Shown one piece after another: positions 16,249 through 25,722 of a stretch of DNA of 57,000 bases. The position numbers were made by a program, and so were the translations under genes. Source of the stretch: Parafilimonas sp. (GTDB lineage: Bacteria; Bacteroidota; Bacteroidia; Chitinophagales; Chitinophagaceae); contig JAFMEZ010000007.1 in assembly GCA_017856455.1 (NCBI GenBank), forward strand, positions 1-57,000, written 5' to 3'. The notes under the pieces were generated by a model. It worked only from the letters and a program-made list of their open reading frames with translations, was not told the origin of the DNA and ran no database searches. Each line of letters begins with the position of its first letter. Position 1 is the first letter of the stretch.

Positions 16249-18596
16249 TTTACAGTTGTTTCATCTAGGTTAAATAAAAGTTGGTTCACCTGCATTAATG
16301 CTGCTGTTTCTCCCAAATCTCTCGTTTTGATTTGTGCATATTCACCTGCCTTGATAAAAGTTGATGCCTTTACTTTGTTCTGATTGAATTTTATCTTTTC
16401 TTGTAGATAATAGGCCTTCAACATTTCTATTTCTTTTTTATTTGGCATTCTGCATATAATCAATTGAAACAATCTGATTATTTTTTCATCTTCACTCAAG
16501 TTCAGGTTTGCAGTGTTTTGAGCGAGCACTCTTGCTGCCTCTAATATTTGCGGATCGTTCATTAATACCAGTGCTTGTAACGGGGTATTGGTTCTTGATC
16601 TTGTCACCTCACATTGGTCTCTTGTACTGGCATCCATAATAAGAAGGGCAGGTGGTGGGGCAGTTCTTTTAATAAAATTGTATAATCCTCTTCTGTAAAG
16701 TTTATCTCCTTTGTCTTGTACATATCTTGCCAATTCACCTCTGCCGGACGTTGTTGATTCCCAAACACCTTTGGGTTGGTATGGCTTTACACTTGGTCCA
16801 CCTATTTCAGTATTTAATATACCTGCAGCAGATAAAATCAAGTCTCTTTGTAATTCTGCACTTAGTCTTAGTCTTGGATAATAACTTAAAAATTTATTGT
16901 CTGGATCTTTTTGCAATTTTCTGGCACTTCTATTTGTGCTTTGTCTATATGTTGTTGATGTAACAATCATTTTAACGAGACGTTTGATGTTCCATCCATT
17001 TTCCATAAAATCTACTGCCAACCAATCCAGTAATTCAGGATGACTTGGTAATTCTCCTTGCATACCAAAGTCTCCAACTGTTTTTACGATTCCCCTTCCA
17101 AAAAATTCATTCCAAATTCTGTTTACAAAAACTCTAGCGGTAAGTGGATTTTTCGGGTCAGTCATCCATTTTGCTAGTCCAAGTCTGTTTTTTTCAAATG
17201 TTGATTGATTGAATGCCAATATGCTTGCAGGGGTATTGGCAACAACTGTATCTGCGGGTTGATCATAATTTCCTCTTCTTAATAATCTAGTTGGACGAAT
17301 GCCAACACTATCCTTCATCACCATTACAACAACTGGTGCTGTATCTTTTTTATTGATGAATTGCATAATATTTCTAACATCTTCAGTGGTAATCTTCATG
17401 TTTGGAGGATCACCAGGAGATGCCAATTGTATATCACCCACTAAACCTTTTTCAGGAACCTGATTGAAAAAAGCGAACATGCTGTAATAATCTTTCTGAG
17501 AAACAGGATCATATTTATGATCATGGCATTTAGCACATTCCAATGTGATTGACAGAAATGCTTTTCCAAAGGTATTCGTCCTGTCTGTTACATATTCAAT
17601 TCTATACTCTTCATCGATTACACCACCTTCCTGTGTGATCTTATGGTTGCGGTTGAATCCTGTTGCCAAAAACATTTCTTTTGTTGGATTGGGAAGCAGG
17701 TCGCCGGCCAATTGCCATGTGATGAATTTTGAGAAGGGATAATTTTCATTGAAAGCATGAATTACCCAATCTCTCCAAGGCCACATGGTCCTGTAACCAT
17801 CATCCTGATACCCATGACTATCTGCATACCTGGCAAGATCCATCCAAGGAATGGCCATTTTTTCTCCGTAATGCTTGCTCTTTAATAATTCATCCACCAA
17901 CTTTTCATAAGCATTCAATGATTGATCATTTAAAAACTTTTTCTGCATCTCGATACTGGGTGGTAGTCCAGTTATATCCATACAAACCCTCTTAAGCAAG
18001 GATTCTTTGCTGGTCTCTTCATTTGGTTCTAATCCAACTTCTTCCTGCTTGCTGAAAACAAAATGGTCAATTTCATTTCGCGGATTGAAATCTTCATCAA
18101 CTGTTGGAATTTTAGTTTTTACTGGGGGGATGAAGGCCCAATGTTTTTTATAAATTGCTCCTTGTTTGATCCATTTTCTTATCACTTCAATTTCTCTTTC
18201 ATTCAATGACAAGTTAGATGATGGAGGAGGCATCAACTCAGACGTGTCGGTGCTGATGATTCTTGTATATAATGCAGAAGCCATCGGATCACCTGGAACA
18301 ATAACATGTTTTGAGAGATCATCTTTTAATGCTGCAAAAGCTCCTTCTTCTGTATCAAGACGAAGATTTGCTTCGCGTTTATTGGCATCCGGACCATGAC
18401 ATTTAAAACAGCGGTCTGACAGTATCGGCCTTACATGAAAATTGAAATCGACAACATCTGGAATTTTTTCATCACTCTCTTCTTCATTAAAAAGAAAAAA
18501 TGCACTGATGGCAGAAAGTGTAATTAATAAAAATGAGATGATATACACCTTCTTCTTTTGAACTGGCATGTAGAATCTTAGTTTCATTGAAAGCAT
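16245..18596 (-). CDS. Cytochrome c (PSCyt1) - DUF1549 - DUF1553 protein
   Basis: First gene of the module, 783 residues. A membrane or signal segment lies at about 17-36. The planctomycete-type cytochrome c domain carries CFKCH (63-67) with LMPPP (121-125) as likely Met ligand. DUF1549 follows (about 170-380) and ends with a second heme-like motif CAKCH (354-358) just before DHKYDPVSQKDYY. DUF1553 fills about 440-740 (NPLTARVFVNRIWNEFFGRG, ELPSHPELLDWLA, RRGLYNFIKRT). This arrangement is abundant in Planctomycetota and Verrucomicrobiota and scattered in Bacteroidota. It always travels with DUF1501 proteins, but its reaction is unknown. Starts at ATG 18596, 18587 and 18569 are all in frame; the last sits closest to the membrane segment. 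Confidence 0.88.
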   Translation of the reverse strand: MLSMKLRFYMPVQKKKVYIISFLLITLSAISAFFLFNEEESDEKIPDVVDFNFHVRPILSDRCFKCHGPDANKREANLRLDTEEGAFAALKDDLSKHVIVPGDPMASALYTRIISTDTSELMPPPSSNLSLNEREIEVIRKWIKQGAIYKKHWAFIPPVKTKIPTVDEDFNPRNEIDHFVFSKQEEVGLEPNEETSKESLLKRVCMDITGLPPSIEMQKKFLNDQSLNAYEKLVDELLKSKHYGEKMAIPWMDLARYADSHGYQDDGYRTMWPWRDWVIHAFNENYPFSKFITWQLAGDLLPNPTKEMFLATGFNRNHKITQEGGVIDEEYRIEYVTDRTNTFGKAFLSITLECAKCHDHKYDPVSQKDYYSMFAFFNQVPEKGLVGDIQLASPGDPPNMKITTEDVRNIMQFINKKDTAPVVVMVMKDSVGIRPTRLLRRGNYDQPADTVVANTPASILAFNQSTFEKNRLGLAKWMTDPKNPLTARVFVNRIWNEFFGRGIVKTVGDFGMQGELPSHPELLDWLAVDFMENGWNIKRLVKMIVTSTTYRQSTNRSARKLQKDPDNKFLSYYPRLRLSAELQRDLILSAAGILNTEIGGPSVKPYQPKGVWESTTSGRGELARYVQDKGDKLYRRGLYNFIKRTAPPPALLIMDASTRDQCEVTRSRTNTPLQALVLMNDPQILEAARVLAQNTANLNLSEDEKIIRLFQLIICRMPNKKEIEMLKAYYLQEKIKFNQNKVKASTFIKAGEYAQIKTRDLGETAALMQVNQLLFNLDETTVK

Positions 18597-18684
18597 TCGT
18601 TCGGATTTCTAAGTTAATGAATTTTTTAGCACAGTTTGTTGATTTTCAAGGCCGAATTATCAAGAGTCTGAATAACATTTGAGC

Positions 18685-18692
18685 TAAATTTG
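18685..18692 (+). promoter_or_regulatory. -7 promoter box for PEP carboxykinase
   Basis: TAAATTTG matches TAnnTTTG and ends 18 bases before ATG 18711. It overlaps a TTG in frame with the gene, so translation from that TTG is unlikely. Confidence 0.45.
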
Positions 18693-18710
18693 CAAAAGAA
18701 ATTACCCGCC

Positions 18711-20555
18711 ATGAAAACGAATCAACCAGCAGATGTGAAGAATAAAGATCTTATCAAATTTGTGACAGAAATGGCAGAAGTATGCACACCAGATAATATC
18801 TATTGGTGTGATGGAAGCAAAGAAGAATACGATAGTTTATGCAACCTTCTGGTACAAAACGGAACATTCACAAAACTCAATCAGGAGCGCTGGCCCAATT
18901 CTTACGCATGTAATTCAGATCCAAGTGATGTTGCTAGAGTAGAAGATAAAACTTTTATCTGCAGTAGAAGAAAAGAAGATGCAGGACCAACCAATAATTG
19001 GGTGGATCCAAAAGAGATGAAAATGAAGATGAAGGAGTTGTTCAAAGGTTCAATGAAGGGAAGAACGATGTATGTAATTCCTTTTTGTATGGGGCCATTG
19101 GGTTCTCCACTATCGAAAATGGCAGTTCAGGTTTCTGATTCACCATATGTTGTGGTCAACATGCATATCATGACGAGAGTAGGTAAGAAAGTGTTGGATT
19201 TGATTGGAGATGACGGTGAATATATTAAATGCCTGCATTCATTGGGCGCACCTTTGGAGCTCGGACAAAAAGATGTTCCTTGGCCATGTAATCCACAAGT
19301 GAAATATATTGTTCATTATCCAGAAGATCGCTCAATTGTTTCTTATGGTTCTGGTTATGGGGGTAATGCACTGCTCGGTAAAAAATGTTTTGCGTTACGA
19401 ATAGCATCTGTGATGGCAAAAGAAGAGGGATGGTTAGCAGAACATATGCTTATTCTGGGAGTTGAAGATCCTAAAGGCCGCAAAACATATGTTGCTGCTG
19501 CATTCCCAAGTGCATGCGGTAAAACAAACTTCGCAATGTTGATTCCTCCTGGTGATATGAAAGGTTGGAAAGTGACAACAGTTGGAGATGATATCGCTTG
19601 GATAAAGCCAGGTAAAGATGGCAAGTTGTATGCAATCAATCCGGAATATGGTTACTTTGGTGTAGCACCAGGTACGAATGCAAAAACAAATCCAAATGCA
19701 ATTGCCGCATTATCCAAAAACAGCATTTTCACCAATGTGGGTGTCACGCCAGAGGGAGATGTATGGTGGGAGGGACTCACAAAAGAGGTACCAAAAGATA
19801 TTGTGAATTGGAAGGGAGAAAAACATAATCCAGCTTCAGGAAATCCTGTTGCACATCCAAATGCAAGGTTTACTGCACCTGCTCATCAATGTCCGAGTAT
19901 TGATCCTGCATGGGAAAATCCAGAGGGAGTTCCCATCAGTGCTTTCATTTTTGGTGGAAGAAGAAGCAATACTGTACCACTTTTATACCAAGCGTTTAAT
20001 TGGAATTTTGGTGTTTACCTCGCTGCAACAATGGGTTCAGAAACCACTGCTGCTGCTTTTGGAGAAGTTGGAAAAGTGAGAAGAGATCCTTTTGCAATGC
20101 TTCCATTTTGCGGTTATCACATGGCAGATTATTTTAATCATTGGTTGCAATTGGGAAGAAACATTCCAAATCCACCAAGAATATTTGGTGTAAACTGGTT
20201 TAGAAAAGACAAAGACGGAAATTTCTTGTGGCCTGGATTCGGCGACAATATGCGCATGTTGAAGTGGGTTGTAGAAAGAGTTTATGGCGAGAGAGTTTCT
20301 ATAGAAAGTCCTATTGGATGGGTTCCACTTTATGAAGATATAGATTGGGGCGAATTGAATTTCTCCAAAGAACAATATGATGCTGTTATGAGTGTTGATC
20401 GTGAATTGTGGAAGAATGAAATTCTTGCACATGAAGAACTTTTTTCAAAAATGTTTGATAAACTCCCAAAAGAGTTCTTCTTCATGCGTGAATTGTTGCT
20501 CTCTGGTTTATGGCGATCACCAGAGCATTGGTCTCTTGCTCCTGAAATTCATTAG
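18711..20555 (+). CDS. pckG: Phosphoenolpyruvate carboxykinase (GTP)
   Basis: Converts oxaloacetate plus GTP to phosphoenolpyruvate, CO2 and GDP, the entry step of gluconeogenesis. Family-specific motifs for the GTP enzyme are present: FPSACGKTN (265-273), a P-loop containing the reactive Cys269, and VGDDIAW (kinase-2 type, Asp293/Asp294). The N-terminal substrate-binding region has [19 protein letters not shown] with the conserved Arg, and [11 protein letters not shown] comes later. 614 residues from ATG 18711 is normal. An in-frame TTG at 18690 exists but lies on the -7 box. The ATP-dependent enzyme (about 530 residues, different P-loop) is excluded. Confidence 0.96.
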   Translation: MKTNQPADVKNKDLIKFVTEMAEVCTPDNIYWCDGSKEEYDSLCNLLVQNGTFTKLNQERWPNSYACNSDPSDVARVEDKTFICSRRKEDAGPTNNWVDPKEMKMKMKELFKGSMKGRTMYVIPFCMGPLGSPLSKMAVQVSDSPYVVVNMHIMTRVGKKVLDLIGDDGEYIKCLHSLGAPLELGQKDVPWPCNPQVKYIVHYPEDRSIVSYGSGYGGNALLGKKCFALRIASVMAKEEGWLAEHMLILGVEDPKGRKTYVAAAFPSACGKTNFAMLIPPGDMKGWKVTTVGDDIAWIKPGKDGKLYAINPEYGYFGVAPGTNAKTNPNAIAALSKNSIFTNVGVTPEGDVWWEGLTKEVPKDIVNWKGEKHNPASGNPVAHPNARFTAPAHQCPSIDPAWENPEGVPISAFIFGGRRSNTVPLLYQAFNWNFGVYLAATMGSETTAAAFGEVGKVRRDPFAMLPFCGYHMADYFNHWLQLGRNIPNPPRIFGVNWFRKDKDGNFLWPGFGDNMRMLKWVVERVYGERVSIESPIGWVPLYEDIDWGELNFSKEQYDAVMSVDRELWKNEILAHEELFSKMFDKLPKEFFFMRELLLSGLWRSPEHWSLAPEIH

Positions 20556-20577
20556 TTTGCATCTAAAATCAGTTTAA

Positions 20578-22587
20578 ATGCAAAAAATTCTTCTAACCAT
20601 TTTGATCATGATACAAGGGCTATTTGGTTTTAGTCAATATTTCAATCCTGAAAAATACCCTGTATACAATGGAAGTGATTTGGGATTGACATATTCTTCA
20701 TCATCTTCAACTTTTAAAATATGGAGTCCAACTGCTGAAAAAGTAACATTGATATTATACAAGCATTCTTTAGGAGGTACGCCTATTGAAGAAATTGAAA
20801 TGGAGAAAAGTTTGCAAGGTACCTGGACCAAAACAGTATATAAAAATTTAAAAGGTGTTTATTATGTGTTTAAAATTTATACACATGGCAAATGGTTGAG
20901 TGAAGTTCCAGATCCATATGCAAAAGCAGTTGGCACCAATGGAAAGCGAGCAGTTGTGATTGACTTGAAAGACACTAATCCCATCAACTGGCAATTGGAT
21001 AAATCTCCTACTTTCAGTAACAGAAAAAATCTTGCAGCAAATTTAGGTGGACTCCCAACAGATGCTATTATTTATGAAATGCATTTGAGGGATTTTACTG
21101 TAGATAAACAATCTGGTATTCAAGCTGGGGGAAAGTATTTGGGACTGACAGAAGTTGCTACAATGAATATTGCAGGTGTACAAACCGGATTAGATCATTT
21201 GCAGGAATTGGGTGTTACACATGTTCACTTGTTGCCAGTTTATGATTTTTACAGTGTTGATGAAAGTAAAAAAGACAGCAGTCAATACAATTGGGGTTAT
21301 GATCCTTTAAATTATAATACTCCTGAAGGATCATATTCAAGTAATCCAGACGATGGGGTAACAAGAATCAAGGAATTTAAAGAAGTTGTAAAAGCACTAC
21401 ACCAAAAAAATATTCGTGTGGTAATGGATGTTGTGTACAATCATACCATGCTCACGGAAAATTCTTATTTCAATCAACTTGTACCTGGATATTATTATAG
21501 GCAAAAAGAAGATGGATCATTTTCGAATGCCTCAGCTTGTGGAAATGAAACGGCAAGTGAAAGGCCCATGATGAGAAAGTTCATGCTTGAATCTTTAAAG
21601 TATTGGGTGAAAGAATATCATATTGATGGATTTCGGTTTGATTTGATGGGTATTCATGATATTGAAACCATGAACAAGATTTCAAATGAACTTCGTGCAA
21701 TTAAACCTGATATTTTGCTCTATGGAGAAGGTTGGACAGCAGGATCTTCCCCTTTGCCCGACTCAATACGCGCCTTGAAAAAAAATGCATATCAACTTTC
21801 AAACATTGCAGTATTCAGTGATGATTTGAGAGATGCCATCAAAGGAAGTGTTTTTGAAAAATTAGATAAAGGATTTGCAACGGGTAAAGCTTATATGGAA
21901 GAGTCGATTAAATTTGGAATCACAGCTGCATGTCAACATCCACAGGTAGATTATTCAAAAGTTAATTATTCGAAAGCGCCATATGCAAAAAATCCTTCTC
22001 AGGTAATCAGCTATGTTGACTGCCACGACAACAATATTTTATGGGATAAACTGGCCATTTCAAATGCAACAGATACTGTTACAGTCAGAAAAGAGATGCA
22101 TAAGTTGGCGTTGACAATTGTGCTCACTTCACAAGGCATACCATTTTTACATGCTGGAACAGAATTTCTCAGGTCTAAGCAAGGAGTAGAAAATTCTTTT
22201 AACTCACCTGATGACATCAATAAAATAAATTGGTTTGATAAGGCAGATAATTCTGATGTCTATCATTATGTTAGAGCTCTTGTAAATATGAGAAAGCATC
22301 ATCCAGTTTTCAGACTGACATCTCAAAAGGAGATCGCCAGTTTAATCGATTTCAAAAAAGCTGAAAAGGGAGTAATTGTCTATGAACTCAAGGGTTCTTC
22401 CGTTGGGGATGAATGGAAAAAGATATTGGTTGTATTAAACGGATCTGGAGAATTAAAGGAGTTGGAAATCCCCCAAGGAAACTGGAATGCTTACGTTGTT
22501 AGCAATCAGATTGCTGGTTCTGGTGTCAAATTTGAGGGCAAATTGAGCGTAAATCCTCACTCAGCCTGTATTTTATATCAGCAATAA
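20578..22587 (+). CDS. pulA: Secreted type I pullulanase (GH13)
   Basis: Hydrolyses alpha-1,6 branch linkages in pullulan, glycogen or starch. A signal peptide (about 1-19, ILLTILIMIQGLFGFSQ) predicts export. An N-terminal CBM48-like beta domain (about 30-130, with FKIWSPTAEKVTLILY) precedes the GH13 barrel. YNWGYDP (237-243) is the signature of type I pullulanases. Catalytic residues are Asp355 (GFRFDLMG), Glu384 (LYGEGWTAG) and Asp484 (DCHDNN). A C-terminal beta domain closes the 669-residue protein. A 7-bp hairpin (TTTGCAT 20556-20562 with ATGCAAA 20578-20584) would pair with the start codon. It follows PEP carboxykinase by 22 bases; no SusC/D genes adjoin it. Confidence 0.93.
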   Translation: MQKILLTILIMIQGLFGFSQYFNPEKYPVYNGSDLGLTYSSSSSTFKIWSPTAEKVTLILYKHSLGGTPIEEIEMEKSLQGTWTKTVYKNLKGVYYVFKIYTHGKWLSEVPDPYAKAVGTNGKRAVVIDLKDTNPINWQLDKSPTFSNRKNLAANLGGLPTDAIIYEMHLRDFTVDKQSGIQAGGKYLGLTEVATMNIAGVQTGLDHLQELGVTHVHLLPVYDFYSVDESKKDSSQYNWGYDPLNYNTPEGSYSSNPDDGVTRIKEFKEVVKALHQKNIRVVMDVVYNHTMLTENSYFNQLVPGYYYRQKEDGSFSNASACGNETASERPMMRKFMLESLKYWVKEYHIDGFRFDLMGIHDIETMNKISNELRAIKPDILLYGEGWTAGSSPLPDSIRALKKNAYQLSNIAVFSDDLRDAIKGSVFEKLDKGFATGKAYMEESIKFGITAACQHPQVDYSKVNYSKAPYAKNPSQVISYVDCHDNNILWDKLAISNATDTVTVRKEMHKLALTIVLTSQGIPFLHAGTEFLRSKQGVENSFNSPDDINKINWFDKADNSDVYHYVRALVNMRKHHPVFRLTSQKEIASLIDFKKAEKGVIVYELKGSSVGDEWKKILVVLNGSGELKELEIPQGNWNAYVVSNQIAGSGVKFEGKLSVNPHSACILYQQ

Positions 22588-22615
22588 AGGGCTTAAACCT
22601 CGCTGTCTTACAAAT

Positions 22616-22647
22616 TTTGCAGAAGTCCGCATTCTGCAATATTTTTG
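22616..22647 (+). promoter_or_regulatory. Consensus promoter with inverted repeat in the spacer, upstream of pdhB
   Basis: TTTG (22616-22619), a spacer of exactly 20 bases, and TATTTTTG (22640-22647) match the complete Bacteroidota vegetative promoter TTTG-N19-21-TAnnTTTG. The spacer region holds a perfect inverted repeat, TTGCAGAA (22617-22624) and TTCTGCAA (22632-22639), with a 7-base centre. The repeat could be an operator. It could also act as a weak terminator for pulA, though the T-tract after it is interrupted. Predicted start of transcription is near 22653, about 16 bases before pdhB. Confidence 0.65.
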
Positions 22648-22668
22648 CATCTCTTTTAAAATGAATTT

Positions 22669-23655
22669 ATGTCTAGAATCATAGCATTTCGTGAAGCACT
22701 TAGAGAAGCCATGCAGGAAGAGATGAGAAGAGATGAGAGAGTGTTTCTCATGGGGGAAGAGGTTGCTGAATACAATGGCGCTTACAAAGTAAGTCAGGGT
22801 ATGCTGGATGAATTCGGACCGAAAAGAGTAATTGATACCCCAATCGCTGAACTTGGTTTTACGGCTGTTGCTGTAGGTGCAGCACAAAATGGTTTGAGAC
22901 CGATTGTGGAATACATGACCTGGAACTTTGCTGTATTGCCACTCGATCAAATATTGAATACTGCATCAAAGATGTTGGCGATGAGTGGTGGACAAGTTGG
23001 TTGTCCGATTGTGTTTCGTGGTGCAAATGGTTCAGCAGGACAATTAGGAGCACAACACTCCACAGCTTTTGAAAGCATGTATGCGAACATACCTGGATTA
23101 AAAGTAATCTCAGTTTCTAATCCATATGATGCTAAGGGCTTACTTAAAAGTGCAATTCGTGATGATGATCCAGTTGTTTTCATGGAAAGTGAGGTGATGT
23201 ATGGTGATAAAGGTGAAGTTCCTGAAGAAGAATACCTTATTCCAATTGGAAAAGCTGATATCAAAAGACCAGGTAGAGATGTTACCATTGTTTCATTCAA
23301 TAAGATGATGAAAGTGGCGTTGGGTGCTGCAGAAGAATTAGAGAAAGAAGGGATCAGTGCTGAAGTAATCGATCTTAGAACGATTCGTCCACTTGATTGG
23401 ATGACTATCTTGGAAAGCGTTAAAAAAACAAATCGATTGGTTATTGTTGAGGAACAGTGGCCATTTGCATCTGTTTCTTCAGAAATCACCTACCGCATCC
23501 AAAAAGAAGGCTTTGACTATCTTGATGCTCCTATCAGAAGAATCACTGCAGCTGATGCACCAATGCACTATGCACCAAACCTAGTGGCTGCATATTTGCC
23601 TGATGTTTCAAGAACTGTTAAGTTGATCAAAGAAGTGATGTACATCAAAAAATAA
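22669..23655 (+). CDS. pdhB: Pyruvate dehydrogenase E1 component, beta subunit
   Basis: Beta chain of the thiamine-diphosphate-dependent E1 enzyme of the pyruvate dehydrogenase complex. The N-terminal pyrimidine-binding domain contains FLMGEEVAEYNGAYKVSQG with the catalytic Glu, and the C-terminal transketolase-C domain contains VIDLRTIRPLDWMTI and IVEEQWPFASV. Length 328 is that of the beta subunit of the alpha2-beta2 type. Branched-chain oxoacid dehydrogenase beta is the nearest alternative, but the overall sequence reads as PdhB. The alpha subunit, E2 and E3 are not in the window, so the complex is encoded at scattered loci. The next gene begins on the very next base after the TAA. Confidence 0.93.
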   Translation: MSRIIAFREALREAMQEEMRRDERVFLMGEEVAEYNGAYKVSQGMLDEFGPKRVIDTPIAELGFTAVAVGAAQNGLRPIVEYMTWNFAVLPLDQILNTASKMLAMSGGQVGCPIVFRGANGSAGQLGAQHSTAFESMYANIPGLKVISVSNPYDAKGLLKSAIRDDDPVVFMESEVMYGDKGEVPEEEYLIPIGKADIKRPGRDVTIVSFNKMMKVALGAAEELEKEGISAEVIDLRTIRPLDWMTILESVKKTNRLVIVEEQWPFASVSSEITYRIQKEGFDYLDAPIRRITAADAPMHYAPNLVAAYLPDVSRTVKLIKEVMYIKK

Positions 23656-25722
23656 ATGACGCACTTGAAAAGAATACTATTTGTCTTTTCAATACTTATC
23701 TCTTTCTCACTACAGTCGCAGGAAACAACTGACAGCACTAAAACATTAGAAGCTGTAGTTGTAAAAGGGTATGAGTCAAACACTTCTCTTTTAAAAGTAC
23801 CTGCTTCCATTTCAAAAATTGGCAAAGTAGAATTAAATGCCGCATCGAATGCTTCAATGCTTCCTGCGGTGAATACGATCAGTGGGGTAAGAATGGAAGA
23901 GCGCTCTCCTGGGAGTTTCAGGTTGTCCATCCGCGGCAGTTTACTAAGATCACCTTTTGGCATCAGAAATGTCAAGGTATATTATGATGATTTCATACTT
24001 ACTGATGCAGGCGGTAATACCTATTTAAATTTACTTGACATCAATTCAATCAACAGCCTGGAAATTATAAAAGGTCCTGCTGGAAGTCTTTATGGTGCTG
24101 GAACTGGGGGAGCTATGCTTTTAAATGGATTTGGAAAGACCAATGATAGTGCGGATTTGAAATTGAAAATAATTGGAGGAAGTTTCGGAACGTTCAATCA
24201 GTCAGTTCAGTATTTACGCCATTCAAAAAATGTTCAACTATTTGTAGGGCAAGGTCATTTGCAGTCAGACGGGTACCGTGTACAAAGTAGAATGCGTAAG
24301 GATAATTTGCAATTTAATATGCGTATCAATAGCAATGACCGGCTGACTTCTGATTTTATTTTTTTCTACACAGATTTATTTTATCAAACTCCAGGTGGAT
24401 TGACATTTGCACAATTCAATGCTAATCCTCGTCAATCAAGACCGGCAACGCCTACACTTCCATCGGTAGTTGATCAAAAAACTGCTATATACAACAAAAC
24501 TGGATTTGTGGGATTTTCCAATACGTATAAGATTAATAACAATTGGAAAACCATTTCCTCCATAACCAATTCGCTGACTGGATTTAAAAATCCATTTATC
24601 ACAAACTATGAAAGGCGTAAAGAAAATAATCTCGGACTCCGTTCTAAATTGGTATATGAAAACAATTTACCGTTTCCTGTTCAATGGGTAACTGGATTTG
24701 AAATTCAAAAAGGAGATTATGTAATTGATAGCAGTGGAAACCAAAAAGGTATTCCAGACGCGAATAAAGTCTCAGATCAAATTGTGGCAAGGCAGCAATT
24801 TGTATTCTCACAATTGAATGTTAGTCCTTTGAAATTTTTTCAGATCCAGGCTGGTGCAAGCGTCAATAAATTTCTTTACTCCATTGAAAGAACGCTAGGG
24901 TTGCCCTCTAATGGAAAGAAGACATTGAATTTCAATCGTCAGCTTTTACCAAGGGTTGCCGTATTGTTGACTCCTGTACAACAAATTTCAATGTATGTAC
25001 AAATGTCAAAGGGGTATTCATCTCCAACCATTGCAGAAATAAGACCTTCAGCCGGAGGAATTTCATCAGATCTACAGGCAGAATATGGATGGAACAAAGA
25101 AGTTGGCATTAAAATTTCTGCACTTAGAAATAAATTTTATCTGAATGCAGCTGTATTTCAATACGATTTGAGGGATGCAATTGTAAGACGCGTAAATAAT
25201 GTTGGAGCCGAGTATTTCGTTAATGAAGGAGATGTAAAACAAAAGGGTGTTGAAATTGAATACCAATATATATTGTTTAATACAGGTAAACAAAAAATAT
25301 TTAGGTCGCTTAAATGGGCTCAATCCATTACTTTGAATGATTTCAGGTTTATCAATTACAAGAACAATTTGAGCAGCTTTGCAGGTAATAAATTAACGGG
25401 TGTTGCAGATAAAATTTTGGTGTCTAATCTTTCTCTTGATGTAACGAATAATTTTTACTGGAACATACAATTTAGTTATGTTGGGAAAATGCCATTGAAT
25501 GATGCAAATACATTTTTCAGTGCTCCATACCGTCTGTGGCAGTCAAAATTTGGATGGAAGCTAAATCTTAAAAAGATTCCTCTGGAACTATTTGTATTGA
25601 TGGATAATATCACTAATGAAAAGTACTCATTGGGATTTGATATCAATGCATTTGGAAACAGATTCTATAATCCTTCGCCAAGCAGAAATTTTCAAGCCGG
25701 ACTGGTAATTGACTTGAAATAA
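23656..25722 (+). CDS. TonB-dependent outer-membrane receptor
   Basis: A 688-residue TonB-dependent receptor. Signal peptide about 1-21 (LKRILFVFSILISFSLQSQ). The plug domain begins at KTLEAVVVKGYE, which doubles as a TonB-box-like segment, and continues through MEERSPGSFRLSIRGS to LEIIKGPAGSLYGAGTGGAM. The rest is a beta-barrel with paired aromatic strands ending in a C-terminal aromatic segment. There is no N-terminal carboxypeptidase-regulatory-like domain and no SusD partner, so it is not a SusC transporter. A metal-chelate or siderophore substrate is a general expectation, not shown here. It abuts pdhB (stop TAA then ATG) and converges on the esterase with no gap. Confidence 0.92.
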   Translation: MTHLKRILFVFSILISFSLQSQETTDSTKTLEAVVVKGYESNTSLLKVPASISKIGKVELNAASNASMLPAVNTISGVRMEERSPGSFRLSIRGSLLRSPFGIRNVKVYYDDFILTDAGGNTYLNLLDINSINSLEIIKGPAGSLYGAGTGGAMLLNGFGKTNDSADLKLKIIGGSFGTFNQSVQYLRHSKNVQLFVGQGHLQSDGYRVQSRMRKDNLQFNMRINSNDRLTSDFIFFYTDLFYQTPGGLTFAQFNANPRQSRPATPTLPSVVDQKTAIYNKTGFVGFSNTYKINNNWKTISSITNSLTGFKNPFITNYERRKENNLGLRSKLVYENNLPFPVQWVTGFEIQKGDYVIDSSGNQKGIPDANKVSDQIVARQQFVFSQLNVSPLKFFQIQAGASVNKFLYSIERTLGLPSNGKKTLNFNRQLLPRVAVLLTPVQQISMYVQMSKGYSSPTIAEIRPSAGGISSDLQAEYGWNKEVGIKISALRNKFYLNAAVFQYDLRDAIVRRVNNVGAEYFVNEGDVKQKGVEIEYQYILFNTGKQKIFRSLKWAQSITLNDFRFINYKNNLSSFAGNKLTGVADKILVSNLSLDVTNNFYWNIQFSYVGKMPLNDANTFFSAPYRLWQSKFGWKLNLKKIPLELFVLMDNITNEKYSLGFDINAFGNRFYNPSPSRNFQAGLVIDLK

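Noticed and set aside
20037-20432. Minus-strand open frame (131 codons) within the PEP carboxykinase gene
   Set aside because: Shadow of a confident gene; no motif, start context or neighbour supports it.
22617-22647. Palindrome before pdhB read only as the pulA terminator
   Set aside because: The T-tract is interrupted by A and followed by G, and the element coincides exactly with a consensus promoter; an operator role fits at least as well.
22947-23489. Long minus-strand open frame (180 codons) inside pdhB
   Set aside because: It lies fully within a well-conserved gene, has no recognisable domain and is explained by codon bias on the opposite strand.
23656-25722. TonB receptor plus pullulanase as a polysaccharide utilisation locus
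   Set aside because: No SusD gene, no carboxypeptidase-regulatory-like N-terminal domain on the receptor, and pdhB lies between them.
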